Shown here piece by piece: positions 1 to 7,756 of a stretch of DNA of 14,018 nt (position 1 is its first letter; every line of letters begins with the position of its first letter). The stretch is from Porogramme epimiltina (lineage: Eukaryota > Basidiomycota > Agaricomycetes > Polyporales > Polyporaceae), in NCBI GenBank assembly GCA_900155495.1, contig FTLJ01000972.1:1-14018 (forward strand), written 5' to 3'. Under the pieces are notes generated by a model. That model saw only the letters and a list, made by a program, of their open reading frames with translations. It ran no database searches and was not told the DNA's origin. The translations under genes and the position numbers were made by a program.

Positions 1-1998
1 CTATTAGTCAGGAGAACCCAATGGGAATGTCAGTATGTTTGGGCACTTAATTATGACATAAGCGCTGATGAAGATGCCTTATAAGGTGCAGCAACTAATG
101 AGTAATGTTTTAACTGTATTTCTGTCAGTTCTGCTTCAAATGTCATGTTCTTAGGTGCATTTGGAAGGGTGCAGCAGTGGCTATATTAGAAGGTTATGCC
201 ACAGTGGTTGTGCTCATTGAATTAGGGCTGATTCCCTGTTCAGAAGTGGATCTCCCCTGTTGGCAGGGCTTATTAGAGAGCTGTTAAGGAGACTACAGTG
301 GGGTTGTAATGAAGTTCTAACGAGTCTGGGGCGCTTATGTAAGTAATAAGCGCCCACAACAAGGCCTTTTCGAAATCAAAGTTGTAGAGCTACTTAATAG
401 TGTCTTAGAATTGCTTGTTATACTTGAATAGCTTGCTTACTTAAGAAGTTATAAGCAATATAAAATGGGCCTCCAATCTAAGTTTTTGGTGTTTTAAAAG
501 AAAGTGAACAGTGCAACCCTCTAGTGTCAGCGTCTACAACAATGTCCACTGCTAAACCTCCCCTTCTGCACTTGGTTTCATGTCAAGAGCTATAATGGTT
601 GAGCAGACATGAATTTCTCTTACTATTGTACTATGGTGATTAAAATAGTGTTTCAGTCATATCTCCACCAATTTATGACAGAATCACCTGGTTATTTTGC
701 ATTACAAAGTGTATTGTAAGCTCTACTTAGTGTCATCCATCATATGTAGCTTCACTCTGTTAATGAAGCACTGCATTACACTTTTTGCCCACTTTTGTAA
801 TATTTTAAATAGACCAATTCAGAATATAAATTTGATGTATAGTACAGCTGATGTGATGATGGGTATGTACAATTAATAATAAAACATCCTTATATTGACA
901 TTTATATTGTAATTGAAAACATATTTCTTATTAATTGTTCTTGCCAAACATGGCCTACTCCTCTTAAGTAGAAGTAGATATGACACAGGTTATCGACCCA
1001 TTCAATGTCCTTTGCCCCCCGTTACATAATTAAGTCCACACAGAAAATAAGCAGGGATCAAAGCTCACACTAGTCCACCAGCGTACTTCAGCAGACTCTG
1101 GATATGAGGAGGTCATTCTTTGGGTGCAAGGATATTTACTTGAAGCAAACCTACCCCCTGTGTGTTGTACAAAGTGAGTATTTACATCATTATTAGTTTG
1201 CTTCACACGTGTTTATGCCATCCAAGTATACCCCATGTTCTTAGCCATGTAATCAACATGAAGCAGTCTGTCGTCTTGACGGGGCTAGGAGAGCCCTAGT
1301 TTGAGACTGCTATCAGAGGGATGCTTTCCATCTATCAGGTATTCCAGGGTCTAGTAGCTACACTCCAAGGGTGACTTTGTGAATGGGCACCAACCCAGAA
1401 CAGTGCAGCCCTCAAACTCAAGTTTCACAATCACCGTCTTACCCAGATGAAGGACATTGGAGATGACATTACAATTAATGAGGCATGAAGTTAATTGTTC
1501 TTTATGGACTGAGCTCCCTGCCAGATGTGTGACATGCTTCATCCATCTACCACAGGAAAAATTTCAATCTCAGCTTACCTTTCACTAGCATAGCCACATG
1601 AAACACTACAAAATTTGCTTACCTTTAGAACCCCATGCTTTGGTTAGAGTCCCCACTCAGGGTTAGACAAGCACTGGGTTGACCTCATGCATTGCCACTT
1701 CCCTGCTGGGCGCTACACCCTCTATACTGCCTATTAGGTCCTCCACACCTTGTTTAGGTGTCTGCTCACTGCCCACCAGTGTCTATCTAGCATAGGTGGC
1801 TATACAATGCCCTATATGGGTTCTATATGACCACATCAGTGCTCATTAGCTTCCACAGTGGATGCTAGTGCCCATAGGTGGCTATGGGCTGCCTCACATG
1901 GGCTGCTCACCATGTTTTGACCCTTGCTCACCATCTATGGGCGTCTAATGCAGTTATAAGTAGCAAAACTTGTAATAGCAAGTAACTAGTGTGTATTA
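1..1998. other. AT-rich gene-free stretch left of the Harbinger element
   Basis: No open frame here has recognisable domain content, and the few short frames (for example the 63-codon one on the - strand at 1351-1542) resemble no family I know. The sequence is AT-rich with scattered stops in all frames, as expected for old transposon-derived or intergenic fungal DNA. I see no tRNA, rRNA or clear promoter. The only internal structure noticed is a weak degenerate repeat near 1730-1960, listed separately. Confidence 0.6.
1730..1960. repeat. degenerate low-copy repeat with CATAGGTGGCTAT motif
   Basis: The 13-mer CATAGGTGGCTAT occurs at 1791-1803 and again at 1873-1885, both preceded by a CTAG-containing stretch. 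Related fragments (CACCTTGTTTAGGTG, CCACCAGTG, CACCATCTATGGGCG) are scattered between them. A similar motif, GTGTCTATCTA followed by TAGGTG, recurs near 6769-6785. It looks like a decayed minisatellite or the edge of an old repeat. No function can be assigned. Confidence 0.3.
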
Positions 1999-2025
1999 GG
2001 GCTCGTTTGGCATACATGTACTTGG
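1996..2025 (+). repeat. candidate left Harbinger terminus (TTA plus imperfect TIR)
   Basis: TTA at 1996-1998 precedes GGGCTCGTTTGGCATACATG. Read inward from the other end on the - strand, the sequence after TAG is ACGCCCGTTGAATGCC and then GGCATGT. The two ends share GCnCGTT and a CATGT a little further in, but the match is imperfect and needs gaps, so this is a decayed or coincidental inverted repeat. The position fits, about 140 bp before the transposase remnant. Confidence 0.4.
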
Positions 2026-2136
2026 TTTTAGTTCCGATCTAAGGACAATTAAATCATGTGATAATGTATGGTGTGAAATTCTTGCACGAGTGCTTATCTT
2101 GTTGTAATATTCGACGATTGTCCGCAGGTCCTCAGA

Positions 2137-3544
2137 TTGTACACCCACCATGGTCTGCACCCGCTCCGCTGCTCCTCTCAACTCTGGAGTCCCAGAAGAA
2201 TCTGCTATTCACCTCAGGCACGCCAGAAAGCTGTCACAGCACTCACAATTCTGGCTGCAACCTGTGCTGTTCTAACAGTGACGGAAGAAGAATGGCGTCG
2301 CTTCGAGCCTGAACCTTATCACACCTCCTCCCTTACAGGAAAAGCCTCACTCCAGGAGCTCCCCAATGGCCACCGCAATCGGATGAAGGACAGCTTGGGT
2401 GTCCGCCCCTATGTTTTCCGAGGCCTTGAACAGGAGCTTATCTCTAAGAGGGGCCTCCAGCCCTGACGCTGAATTGATACCTCTGAGATGGTAGCAATTT
2501 TTCTCTACCAGGCTGTGACAAATAACACAGTACAACAAACTGCTGAGCGGTTCCAATAGAGCAATGAAACAATCTCAATGTGTGTTTTTATCTTGTTTTG
2601 CTGATATAACGCTAAATGCAAGTGTGTTCTCCTAGATGCTTCCACTGCGTCCTTTGGGCTCTCATCTCCACCAGGTTCCATTCAGCATACATGCGACTAC
2701 CCATGGCAGACTCAGATGTCCCCCAGCAGATTCACATGGATCTGAAGCTTTATCCTTTCTTCAAGGACTGCCTTGAAGCTATCGGCTGCAGCCACCTCCT
2801 TGTTCACCCGTCAGCATGGATCAAGGGACGGTTCCGGGATTGGGATGAAAATCTCACACAAAACATTCTGGCAATATGCGACTTCAGCATGTTCTTTGTG
2901 TTTGTCCTATTGGGGTTTAAGGGCAGCGCCACTGACGGCACTGTCTATCGACATGCGATCTCTCACGGTGATCTCGTTATCCCAGAAGGAAAGTACTGGA
3001 TTGCTGATGCTGGCTTCCCAGCACTTGATGAGCTCCTTGTACCCTATCATATGGTCCGATACCACCTCCGAGAGTGGCAAATTGGAAACTGCAGGTAAGT
3101 GTTGCTACTAGCTTACATCGTCTATGATTACGCTGACACTAGCACAGGCCACAGACCAAGGAGGAGCTCTTCAACCTCTGTCATGCACAACTTTGCAATG
3201 TCATCGAGCGTATTTTTAGTGCTTTCAAACGGGAGTTCAAGATGGCGTCTGAGGCATCTGACTACAAAATTGAGACGCAATGTCAAACCCCACTTGCTCT
3301 TACCCTTCTCCACAACTTCTATCGCACCCACAATCCGACATGCAACCCTGAACAGCTCCGTATGTCACTGCATGATGAATTTGTGCACACCTTCGAGCCT
3401 CATGGCGACTTAGAGCCTCCATCATACTTAGACTTATTAGGTGATGAAGATGAACGATCGAGAATGCGCCGGGAGGAGATTGCCAAAGTGATGTGGAGGC
3501 AGTACCAGGATGAGTTGGCACAGCGAAGGGCGACTAGGCAGTAA
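2137..3544 (+). pseudogene. PIF/Harbinger DDE transposase, inactivated (3 exons)
   Basis: Transposase remnant that would have cut and joined the element's ends in the nucleus. Exons inferred from frame and splice sites are 2137-2579, 2636-3094 and 3148-3544. The introns are 56 nt (GTGTGT to CCTAG) and 53 nt (GTAAGT to CACAG), and they join into one 433-codon frame ending in TAA. The N-terminal part has the family-like PYHTS, NGH and GVRPYVFR segments, then a helix-turn-helix-like stretch ending ERFQ, stop, SNETIS. The DDE domain follows: YPFFKDCLEAI, LTQNILAICDF, GSATDGTVY, KYWIADAGF, LLVPY and IERIF. The usual AIDGTH motif reads AIGCSH, so the first catalytic Asp is replaced by Gly at 2784-2786. 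The second Asp (2934-2936) and the Glu (3206-3208) remain. Premature stops lie at 2464 (TGA), 2470 (TGA) and 2557 (TAG). The original start is uncertain: a well-placed ATG at 2150 is in another frame, so a frameshift near 2200 is possible. Confidence 0.85.
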
Positions 3545-4013
3545 TTATTCTGACATACAAGCTTGTATCTACCTCTGGGCTAGAAGTATGTCCATCTCCT
3601 GCTCGAGCCACATCATACATGCAGTGGTATCATCCCAGAAGCTGAGAAACTCCTTGCGGGCATCAGCATTGCAGAAGACATGAACCACGCGTGCATGAGA
3701 GTATGGTGAGAGTCCCTCGTCGGCTAGAAGGTCATAGCAGCACTGGCGCTGTGGGGAGGCTGTTGACTCTGATCTGGATGCAGGTGGGACGAGTGAACTT
3801 GCTACAACCTTGGCCACACTGGTCAGATCGTGCACGTCAGTGCGAAGCTGTGACGATGAAGACTTTTTGTGCTTGGAGGGGGGTGGCATAGCCAGTGGGG
3901 TGTTACAAACCTGCAAGGGGTTACAAGGGGACACCCCATTTATTTTCGATTCCTTCACCATTTCCATTTATTTTTTCAGTTTTCCAAGAAGAACCACCCA
4001 AATCCGGCCTAGT

Positions 4014-4042
4014 CGGGCTTCTCGGGCTTCTCGGACTTCTCA
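4014..4042 (+). repeat. short tandem repeat, unit CGGGCTTCT, in the LTR
   Basis: About three 9-bp units (CGGGCTTCT, CGGGCTTCT, CGGACTTCT) lie head to tail in the 5' half of the solo LTR, just upstream of the 11-bp repeat array. Its place in the presumed U3 region suggests a promoter-proximal repeat, but no function is shown. Confidence 0.6.
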
Positions 4043-4047
4043 GAACT

Positions 4048-4138
4048 GCACAGTCGATTGCACAGTCGATGCACAGTCAATGTGCAGCAATGCACAGTCG
4101 ATGCGCAGCCATGCACAGTTGCACAGTCAATGCACAGT
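4048..4138 (+). repeat. 11-bp tandem array GCACAGTCRAT in the LTR
   Basis: About nine units of consensus GCACAGTCGAT or GCACAGTCAAT follow each other with small changes (GTGCAGCAAT, GCGCAGCCAT, and two copies shortened to GCACAGTT). The array sits about 70 bp before the LTR's TATA box, where U3 enhancer repeats of retrotransposons commonly lie. Function is inferred from position only. Confidence 0.75.
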
Positions 4139-4207
4139 TTTCCATTCAGTTCTTAGGTGGTACTCAGACCGGACATGTAGAGCTCTTGAACCTTATTCTC
4201 GTACATG

Positions 4208-4215
4208 TATATAAG
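4208..4215 (+). promoter_or_regulatory. TATA box of the solo LTR
   Basis: TATATAAG sits 307 bases into the 533-bp LTR, downstream of the tandem repeats. This matches the U3/R arrangement of LTR promoters and fixes the element's orientation as +. A transcript starting just downstream would run antisense to the Myb-like pseudogene. Confidence 0.55.
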
Positions 4216-5419
4216 GAGCGACTCAACAGTAGAGCTCTCCAGTCTTCGGTCTCTTCGTACAACAACTCCAAGGGATTTAGTCCCTTGTATTAGTCCCCCT
4301 TCACTCGACTTGTGTGCTCAACGGCGCCAACGTCTATACGAAACCTCTGCAGTAAGCGCTCAGCACAGCATACAACCTCAACACTATAACCTGATAACAG
4401 TACCTTCAGGCTCTATAGTAGCGAGTTGTAACAGTGGGGTAGCAGCAGCAGCCAGACGCTTCTGGGAAGCTGAGGCAGGCATCTTGGGCTCCACAGGAAG
4501 CTATAACAATGCATTAGATCATGAGGAATAAAGTACAGAACAGAATTACGCACCTGAGAGTCATCATTGTCACCGGCCTGACGAGGACTCCCCACCAGAG
4601 ACTCAGGGGTTGCTTGAGGAGAGTCGGGAGAGTCGGGAGTACCCTCGCGTGACCCTGGTACTGACAGAATGGCCGGGTCATCCTCAGCAGACATCCCAGG
4701 ATGGGCGGCAGCATCCTGCCCGTTCTGGGATGAGCTGCTAAGCTTCCCAGTGGCTGAGTTTCCACCCATCAGCTCCCCTACAATCCCATAGTCAGGGAAG
4801 GGGTTGAGACAAAAATAGTTGAGGAGGGCGTGGTTCTTGGCCTTCTTCCCAGACTGCACAATAGGTAGGGGTGGTTGGGAGGGGGCAGGGGGATAGCAGA
4901 CTCCTCAAAGAAGCACATACCTGCTTATCAACCAATAGATCCTCCTAACACTCTGCCGAAGCCGTAACAAGCTGCCATTGCTCATCCCATCCAAACCCAG
5001 ACACTCCTCGAAGGTAATTGACAGTCTTCCAGGCTGCCTTGAACTAATAAATAATATGTCAGCCCCTCATAAGCCCAGAAGGCACTGTAAGGAGAGAGCA
5101 TTTACTCACCCGGTTCCAGCGCGACTTCACCTGATCGGAATCAACATTGAACTGCTTCTTTCAAAGCGCTGACACGATGTCATTGTATACGGCGGGCTGG
5201 AAGTTGTTATCACCGGTGGTCCTGGCTGCGACAGCCTTCTTGAGGCCATCAAGAAGGATTTCTTCAGCCTCGCGTGTCCAGGTGCAGCGAGCCTTCTGGG
5301 GCTTGTTGGATGACGGCATGGGAGGCCCCAAGTAGCGACAGGGTGGCTAGATGAGATGCAGAACAACAGTAACGACAGAGGGGAGTAGTGGGGCTTAAGC
5401 AGAGCGGCAGAGTATAGAG

Positions 5420-5448
5420 GGACATGCCGGGCATTCAACGGGCGTCTA
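5420..5448 (-). repeat. candidate right Harbinger terminus (imperfect TIR plus CTA)
   Basis: This is the partner of the left terminus: CATGCC, ATTCAACGGGCGT, then CTA at 5446-5448. It lies about 100 bp upstream of the Myb-like gene's start codon, where an element end would be expected. CTA differs from the left TTA by one base. Confidence 0.4.
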
Positions 5449-5507
5449 AATTAATTCGCAGGCGCAGGCCAGCTTTCTGAACAGCGAACAAGCACGAACT
5501 TGTGTGA

Positions 5508-5990
5508 TCTTCACGCAGTTACAGTATCTCTGAGGCTGGCCTCAATGACTATATAATGACGCTTGTGAGCTCCCTCCTGCCCCTGCTGTACAACCATGAT
5601 CACAACCGCCAGCCTGAACATGATTCCTCGGGCCCGCTGTACCCAGACATGATGCAGACAGATGGCAAACCCACACCTGAGCTCACAGTTGACCTGCATG
5701 AGCTCTAGATGCTGATGGATATGCACACAGATGTGTGGTGCATGCGCAACGTGCAGAAGCATAGGAGCAAGGAGATCGGCATGCTGTGCAACCTCAAGAG
5801 GCACATGCCAATGCTGCCCATCACAGGCCTACCACCCATCTGGGGTAAGAGCTGAATGTGCTCCATTGTGCTTCATCGGCACCTCATCACGCACATGATC
5901 TTCTGTCAGCATGAGCACGCCAGGCTACTCAAGGGCAAGACCGCTGCCACTGTGCGCAATGCAGTGGCGGCTGGGTGGTGCTCGAGCCTG
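5508..5990 (+). pseudogene. unidentified decayed coding stretch
   Basis: From 5508 a + strand frame stays open to a TAG at 5706-5708 and then continues in the same frame to 5852. Its composition looks coding: segments such as LNDYIMTLVSSLLPLLY, DGKPTPELTVDLHEL and, after the stop, WCMRNVQKHRSKEIGMLC. A plausible 65-nt intron follows (GTAAGA at 5845 to CAG at 5909), and beyond it another frame reads HARLLKGKTAATVRNAVAAG, although the splice as drawn runs into a stop. I do not recognise the family. It is most likely a remnant of another transposon or a dead gene. The next stretch (6225-6321) also looks coding-derived. Confidence 0.3.
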
Positions 5991-6224
5991 TCAGAGAGCC
6001 GGTGTCCACATAGGACCTTAGTGTAATAGCTACCCCTGTGTGTGATGGACAGGAGGATAAGGACGGGCCCAATTGCATGGCTGCAAAAATATAGTACTGA
6101 GGGTGAGGAGAGTTGGGATATGTAATCCAGTTGGTGGTGAAGAAAAAACACTGGCAGAGCACTGGATGGGTGTAAAATTGAGATGAGCAGTGAAGGGAGG
6201 CGACAGCGAGGAAAGCAGGGATAG

Positions 6225-6321
6225 TATAAGGAAGCGGTAGAAGCGGCAAAGGTGAAGACAATAGCGGGCAGTGATGCCAAGGGTGCTCAACTCATGGACT
6301 TTGACCCTAGGCTGGGGTTGG
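6225..6321 (+). pseudogene. short decayed coding fragment next to the second solo LTR
   Basis: After a TAG at 6222-6224, a + strand frame reads through YKEAVEAAKVKTIAGSDAKG and AQLMDFDPRLG up to the solo LTR at 6322. Composition is protein-like, but the family is not recognised and no intact frame extends upstream or beyond the LTR. It may belong to the same dead gene as the 5508-5990 remnant. Confidence 0.22.
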
Positions 6322-6537
6322 TGTTGTAGTATCGGATATCTGGACTCATAGTGTACAATTCTCGTGTCATCAGTCAATTAGTCACTCTCTGGTAGTTACT
6401 GTTCTCCCGTCTTGTGTCCCACATGTATCCCCGTTCCTTACCGCCTACTATGTACTTTCCTTATCGCTCCGTATCCCTTATATACCCAGTAGCGTAGCTA
6501 TACAAATTGAGTCGCTTCCTGCTCTCGCCCACTTACA
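6322..6537 (+). mobile_element. 216-bp solo LTR
   Basis: The segment starts TGTTGTAGTATCGG and ends CCCACTTACA. It therefore has the TG...CA ends of an LTR and is flanked by GTTGG on both sides (6317-6321 and 6538-6542), the 5-bp duplication usual for LTR retrotransposons. A TATATA-containing CTTATATACCC lies near 6478-6486, suggesting + orientation. There is no internal coding region or partner LTR. The terminal inverted repeat is short (TGT/ACA), so the call rests mainly on the duplication and ends. The small size is within the range of Copia-type LTRs, but the superfamily is not determined. Confidence 0.65.
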
Positions 6538-6542
6538 GTTGG

Positions 6543-6832
6543 GGCAGTGTTGATGGCAGTAAGAAGGTTTCTTACACCAGCTTATATAATCATTTACAAA
6601 AAGTAAGCGGATTGCGAAATTTATTCCCACGGGGTTTGTTCATTGTCACCAGCACCCCTACCAGAGCTCTGTCATTAAGAATGATTTCTTTGTTACCTTA
6701 TCAATCATAACTGAGCAGGCAATCTATACCCTTATAAGTATGGGTGCCCCTATCACCTGTACCTGTGGGTGTCTATCTATAGGTGTAGCACCAGGTATGG
6801 GTATGGGTACCTGTACCTGTGTACAGCCTTAA
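6543..6832. other. AT-rich spacer with a CTGTACC/GGGTA repeat cluster
   Basis: No gene is visible. From about 6738 to 6826 there is a cluster of ACCTGTACCTGTG (twice, near 6756 and 6810), GGTATGGGTATGGGTA and GTGTCTATCTATAGGTG. Parts are mutually complementary (GGTAC/GTACC), so local hairpins are possible. It resembles the degenerate motif near 1780-1800. Confidence 0.35.
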
Positions 6833-7556
6833 CATGACCAGACATGCTATACTTGCATATGCCACTATATCCAAGAAAGAAAAAATCATTGTGTACTCAT
6901 TTTTACATATAGTGATGTAGTGTATTTTTACAATCTGTGCATAAAAATTACTTACATCATGATATGTACCTTATAGAGCTGTATACATGGTTTTTAAATG
7001 TAAATGAGCAAATCACCTTATAACAGAGAGCAAATCCATCAGAAATTTACACATCACACTTGAAGGGGACCTGGGGACCTGTAGTGACTAACAAGCCTAT
7101 TTCATGGCACTATCTTACTTGAGGTGGCTTTATAATGGCTGCATAGTGCAATATAGACACCCAAGCCTTGATATATATATTTGGGTTTTACTTCCACAGA
7201 GAATAAACATATTCACACTTCAACAGTCATACATATGTTCATTTATATCATATGAACATACTTTTAGAGCATTTTGGAGGCTTCTTGGGCCTTTTTATAG
7301 CCCCTAAATGTGATGTAGGAATTTCTGACAGATTTATTATCTATCATGAGCTAGTTTGCTTATTTGCATCCAAAAACGACATATACAGCTCTATAAGATA
7401 CATATCATGATGTAGATAATTTTTATGCATAGACTGTAAGAAACACCAGGTCACTGCATGTAAAAATGTGCGCACAATGATTTTTTCTTTCTTGGAGGCA
7501 GCAGCACATACAAGTATGGCATGTCTGGTCACATGCCTACATATACGAAAATAGTA
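6833..7556. mobile_element. old foldback element A with long inverted-repeat arms
   Basis: Bases 6833-7070 and the reverse complement of 7301-7535 align over their whole length, at roughly 80 percent by eye. Shared blocks include CCAAGAAAGAAAAAATCATT, TGCATAAAAATTA, ACATCATGATATGTA, CTTATAGAGCTGTATA and CATCAGAAATT. The central spacer is about 230 bp. No open frame for a transposase is present, so this is a non-autonomous foldback or MITE-like element. The right end (CGAAAATAG, TA at 7555-7556) matches the end of element B; the left end has lost or diverged past that point. Block by block it aligns with element B but lacks nearly all of B's CpG dinucleotides, consistent with an older copy decayed by cytosine deamination. 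Confidence 0.7.
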
Positions 7557-7756
7557 ATAAAGCATAATGCACCATCTAGCATTTGCAATGTCAAGTTTTC
7601 TCTATTTAATTGTATTAGCTAAGCATACACTGTACACCATCTAGGTGTGCTACATGACTTGCCTTTTGCTAACATGTAGACCTCTCATGCCAGGGGTGAT
7701 GCCAGCCCGGGTGTTACCAGGATGTGACAGATGTGACTATCGCTTAAAGGTGGGAT

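Larger units (their letters stand above)
3901..4433 (+). mobile_element. 533-bp solo LTR inside the Myb-like gene
   Basis: The segment begins TGTTACAA and ends TTGTAACA, a perfect 8-bp inverted repeat with the TG...CA ends of an LTR. It is flanked by GTGGGG on both sides (3895-3900 and 4434-4439), a target duplication. No gag-pol sequence or second LTR is present, so it is a solo LTR left by recombination between two LTRs. It has a TATATAAG box at 4208-4215, placing transcription on the + strand, antisense to the interrupted gene. Removing the LTR and one duplication reconnects the Myb-like exon in frame, which independently confirms both boundaries. Gypsy or Copia origin cannot be decided without internal sequence. 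Confidence 0.88.
3569..5319 (-). pseudogene. Myb/SANT-like Harbinger accessory protein, broken by stops and a solo LTR
   Basis: Second gene of the Harbinger element, a probable DNA-binding partner of the transposase. Exons on the - strand are 5319-5110, 5043-4921, 4853-4554 and 4500-3569, with introns of 66, 67 and 53 nt. All have GT-AG ends and all fall between codons. Setting aside the solo LTR and one target duplication (539 bp inside exon 4), the exons total 342 codons including the TAG stop. Residues about 13-95 form the Myb/SANT-like region: WTREAEEILLDGLKKA, NFQPAVYNDIV, QVKSRWNRFKAAWKTV and SGFGWDEQW. Next come a PFPDYGIVGEL motif, a Ser/Pro/Asp-rich linker (residues about 145-220) and a C-terminal helical part ending WLEQEMDILLAQR. 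Premature stops sit at codon 53 (TGA, 5163-5161) and codon 103 (TAG, 4947-4945), the latter where the family usually has the Trp of a WExL motif. An alternative exon-4 acceptor at AAG before 4482 also keeps the frame. Confidence 0.8.
1999..5445. mobile_element. decayed PIF/Harbinger DNA transposon with two convergent genes
   Basis: The element is defined by its two gene remnants. One is a + strand DDE transposase of the PIF/Harbinger type (DDE_Tnp_4-like) and the other a - strand Myb/SANT-like DNA-binding protein. This pair is the known two-gene content of the superfamily, in which the Myb-like partner helps bring the transposase to the ends. The genes are tail to tail with 24 bp between stop codons. 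Proposed edges are TTA at 1996-1998 followed by GGGCTCGTTTGG, and AACGGGCGT followed by CTA at 5446-5448. Harbinger elements duplicate three bases of TWA type, so TTA/CTA would be a duplication with one mismatch. The length of about 3.45 kb is reasonable for the family. Both genes carry stops and a solo LTR interrupts the Myb gene, so the copy is dead. The gene content is firm; the exact ends are tentative. Confidence 0.85.

Noticed and set aside
1351..1542. 63-codon - strand frame as a small gene or transposon fragment
   Set aside because: No recognisable family and no continuation on either side; AT-rich stretch with many stops.
3094..3147. Apparent frameshift in the transposase after the YHLREW segment
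   Set aside because: A 53-nt GTAAGT...CACAG intron at 3095-3147 restores the frame exactly to the IERIF part, so it is splicing and not damage.
4048..4138. CRISPR-like or satellite array
   Set aside because: Units are contiguous 11-mers without spacers inside an LTR of a fungal genome; ordinary LTR tandem repeat.
5906..6377. Three overlapping - strand frames of 110-124 codons
   Set aside because: They arise from a purine-rich + strand with few stops on the complement. The hydrophobic, Ser/Leu-rich products match nothing and overlap the 216-bp LTR.
7231..7262. Short hairpin TATGTTCAT...ATGAACATA as a terminator or regulatory site
   Set aside because: A 9-bp stem in AT-rich spacer of foldback element A is readily expected by chance, and no gene is nearby.
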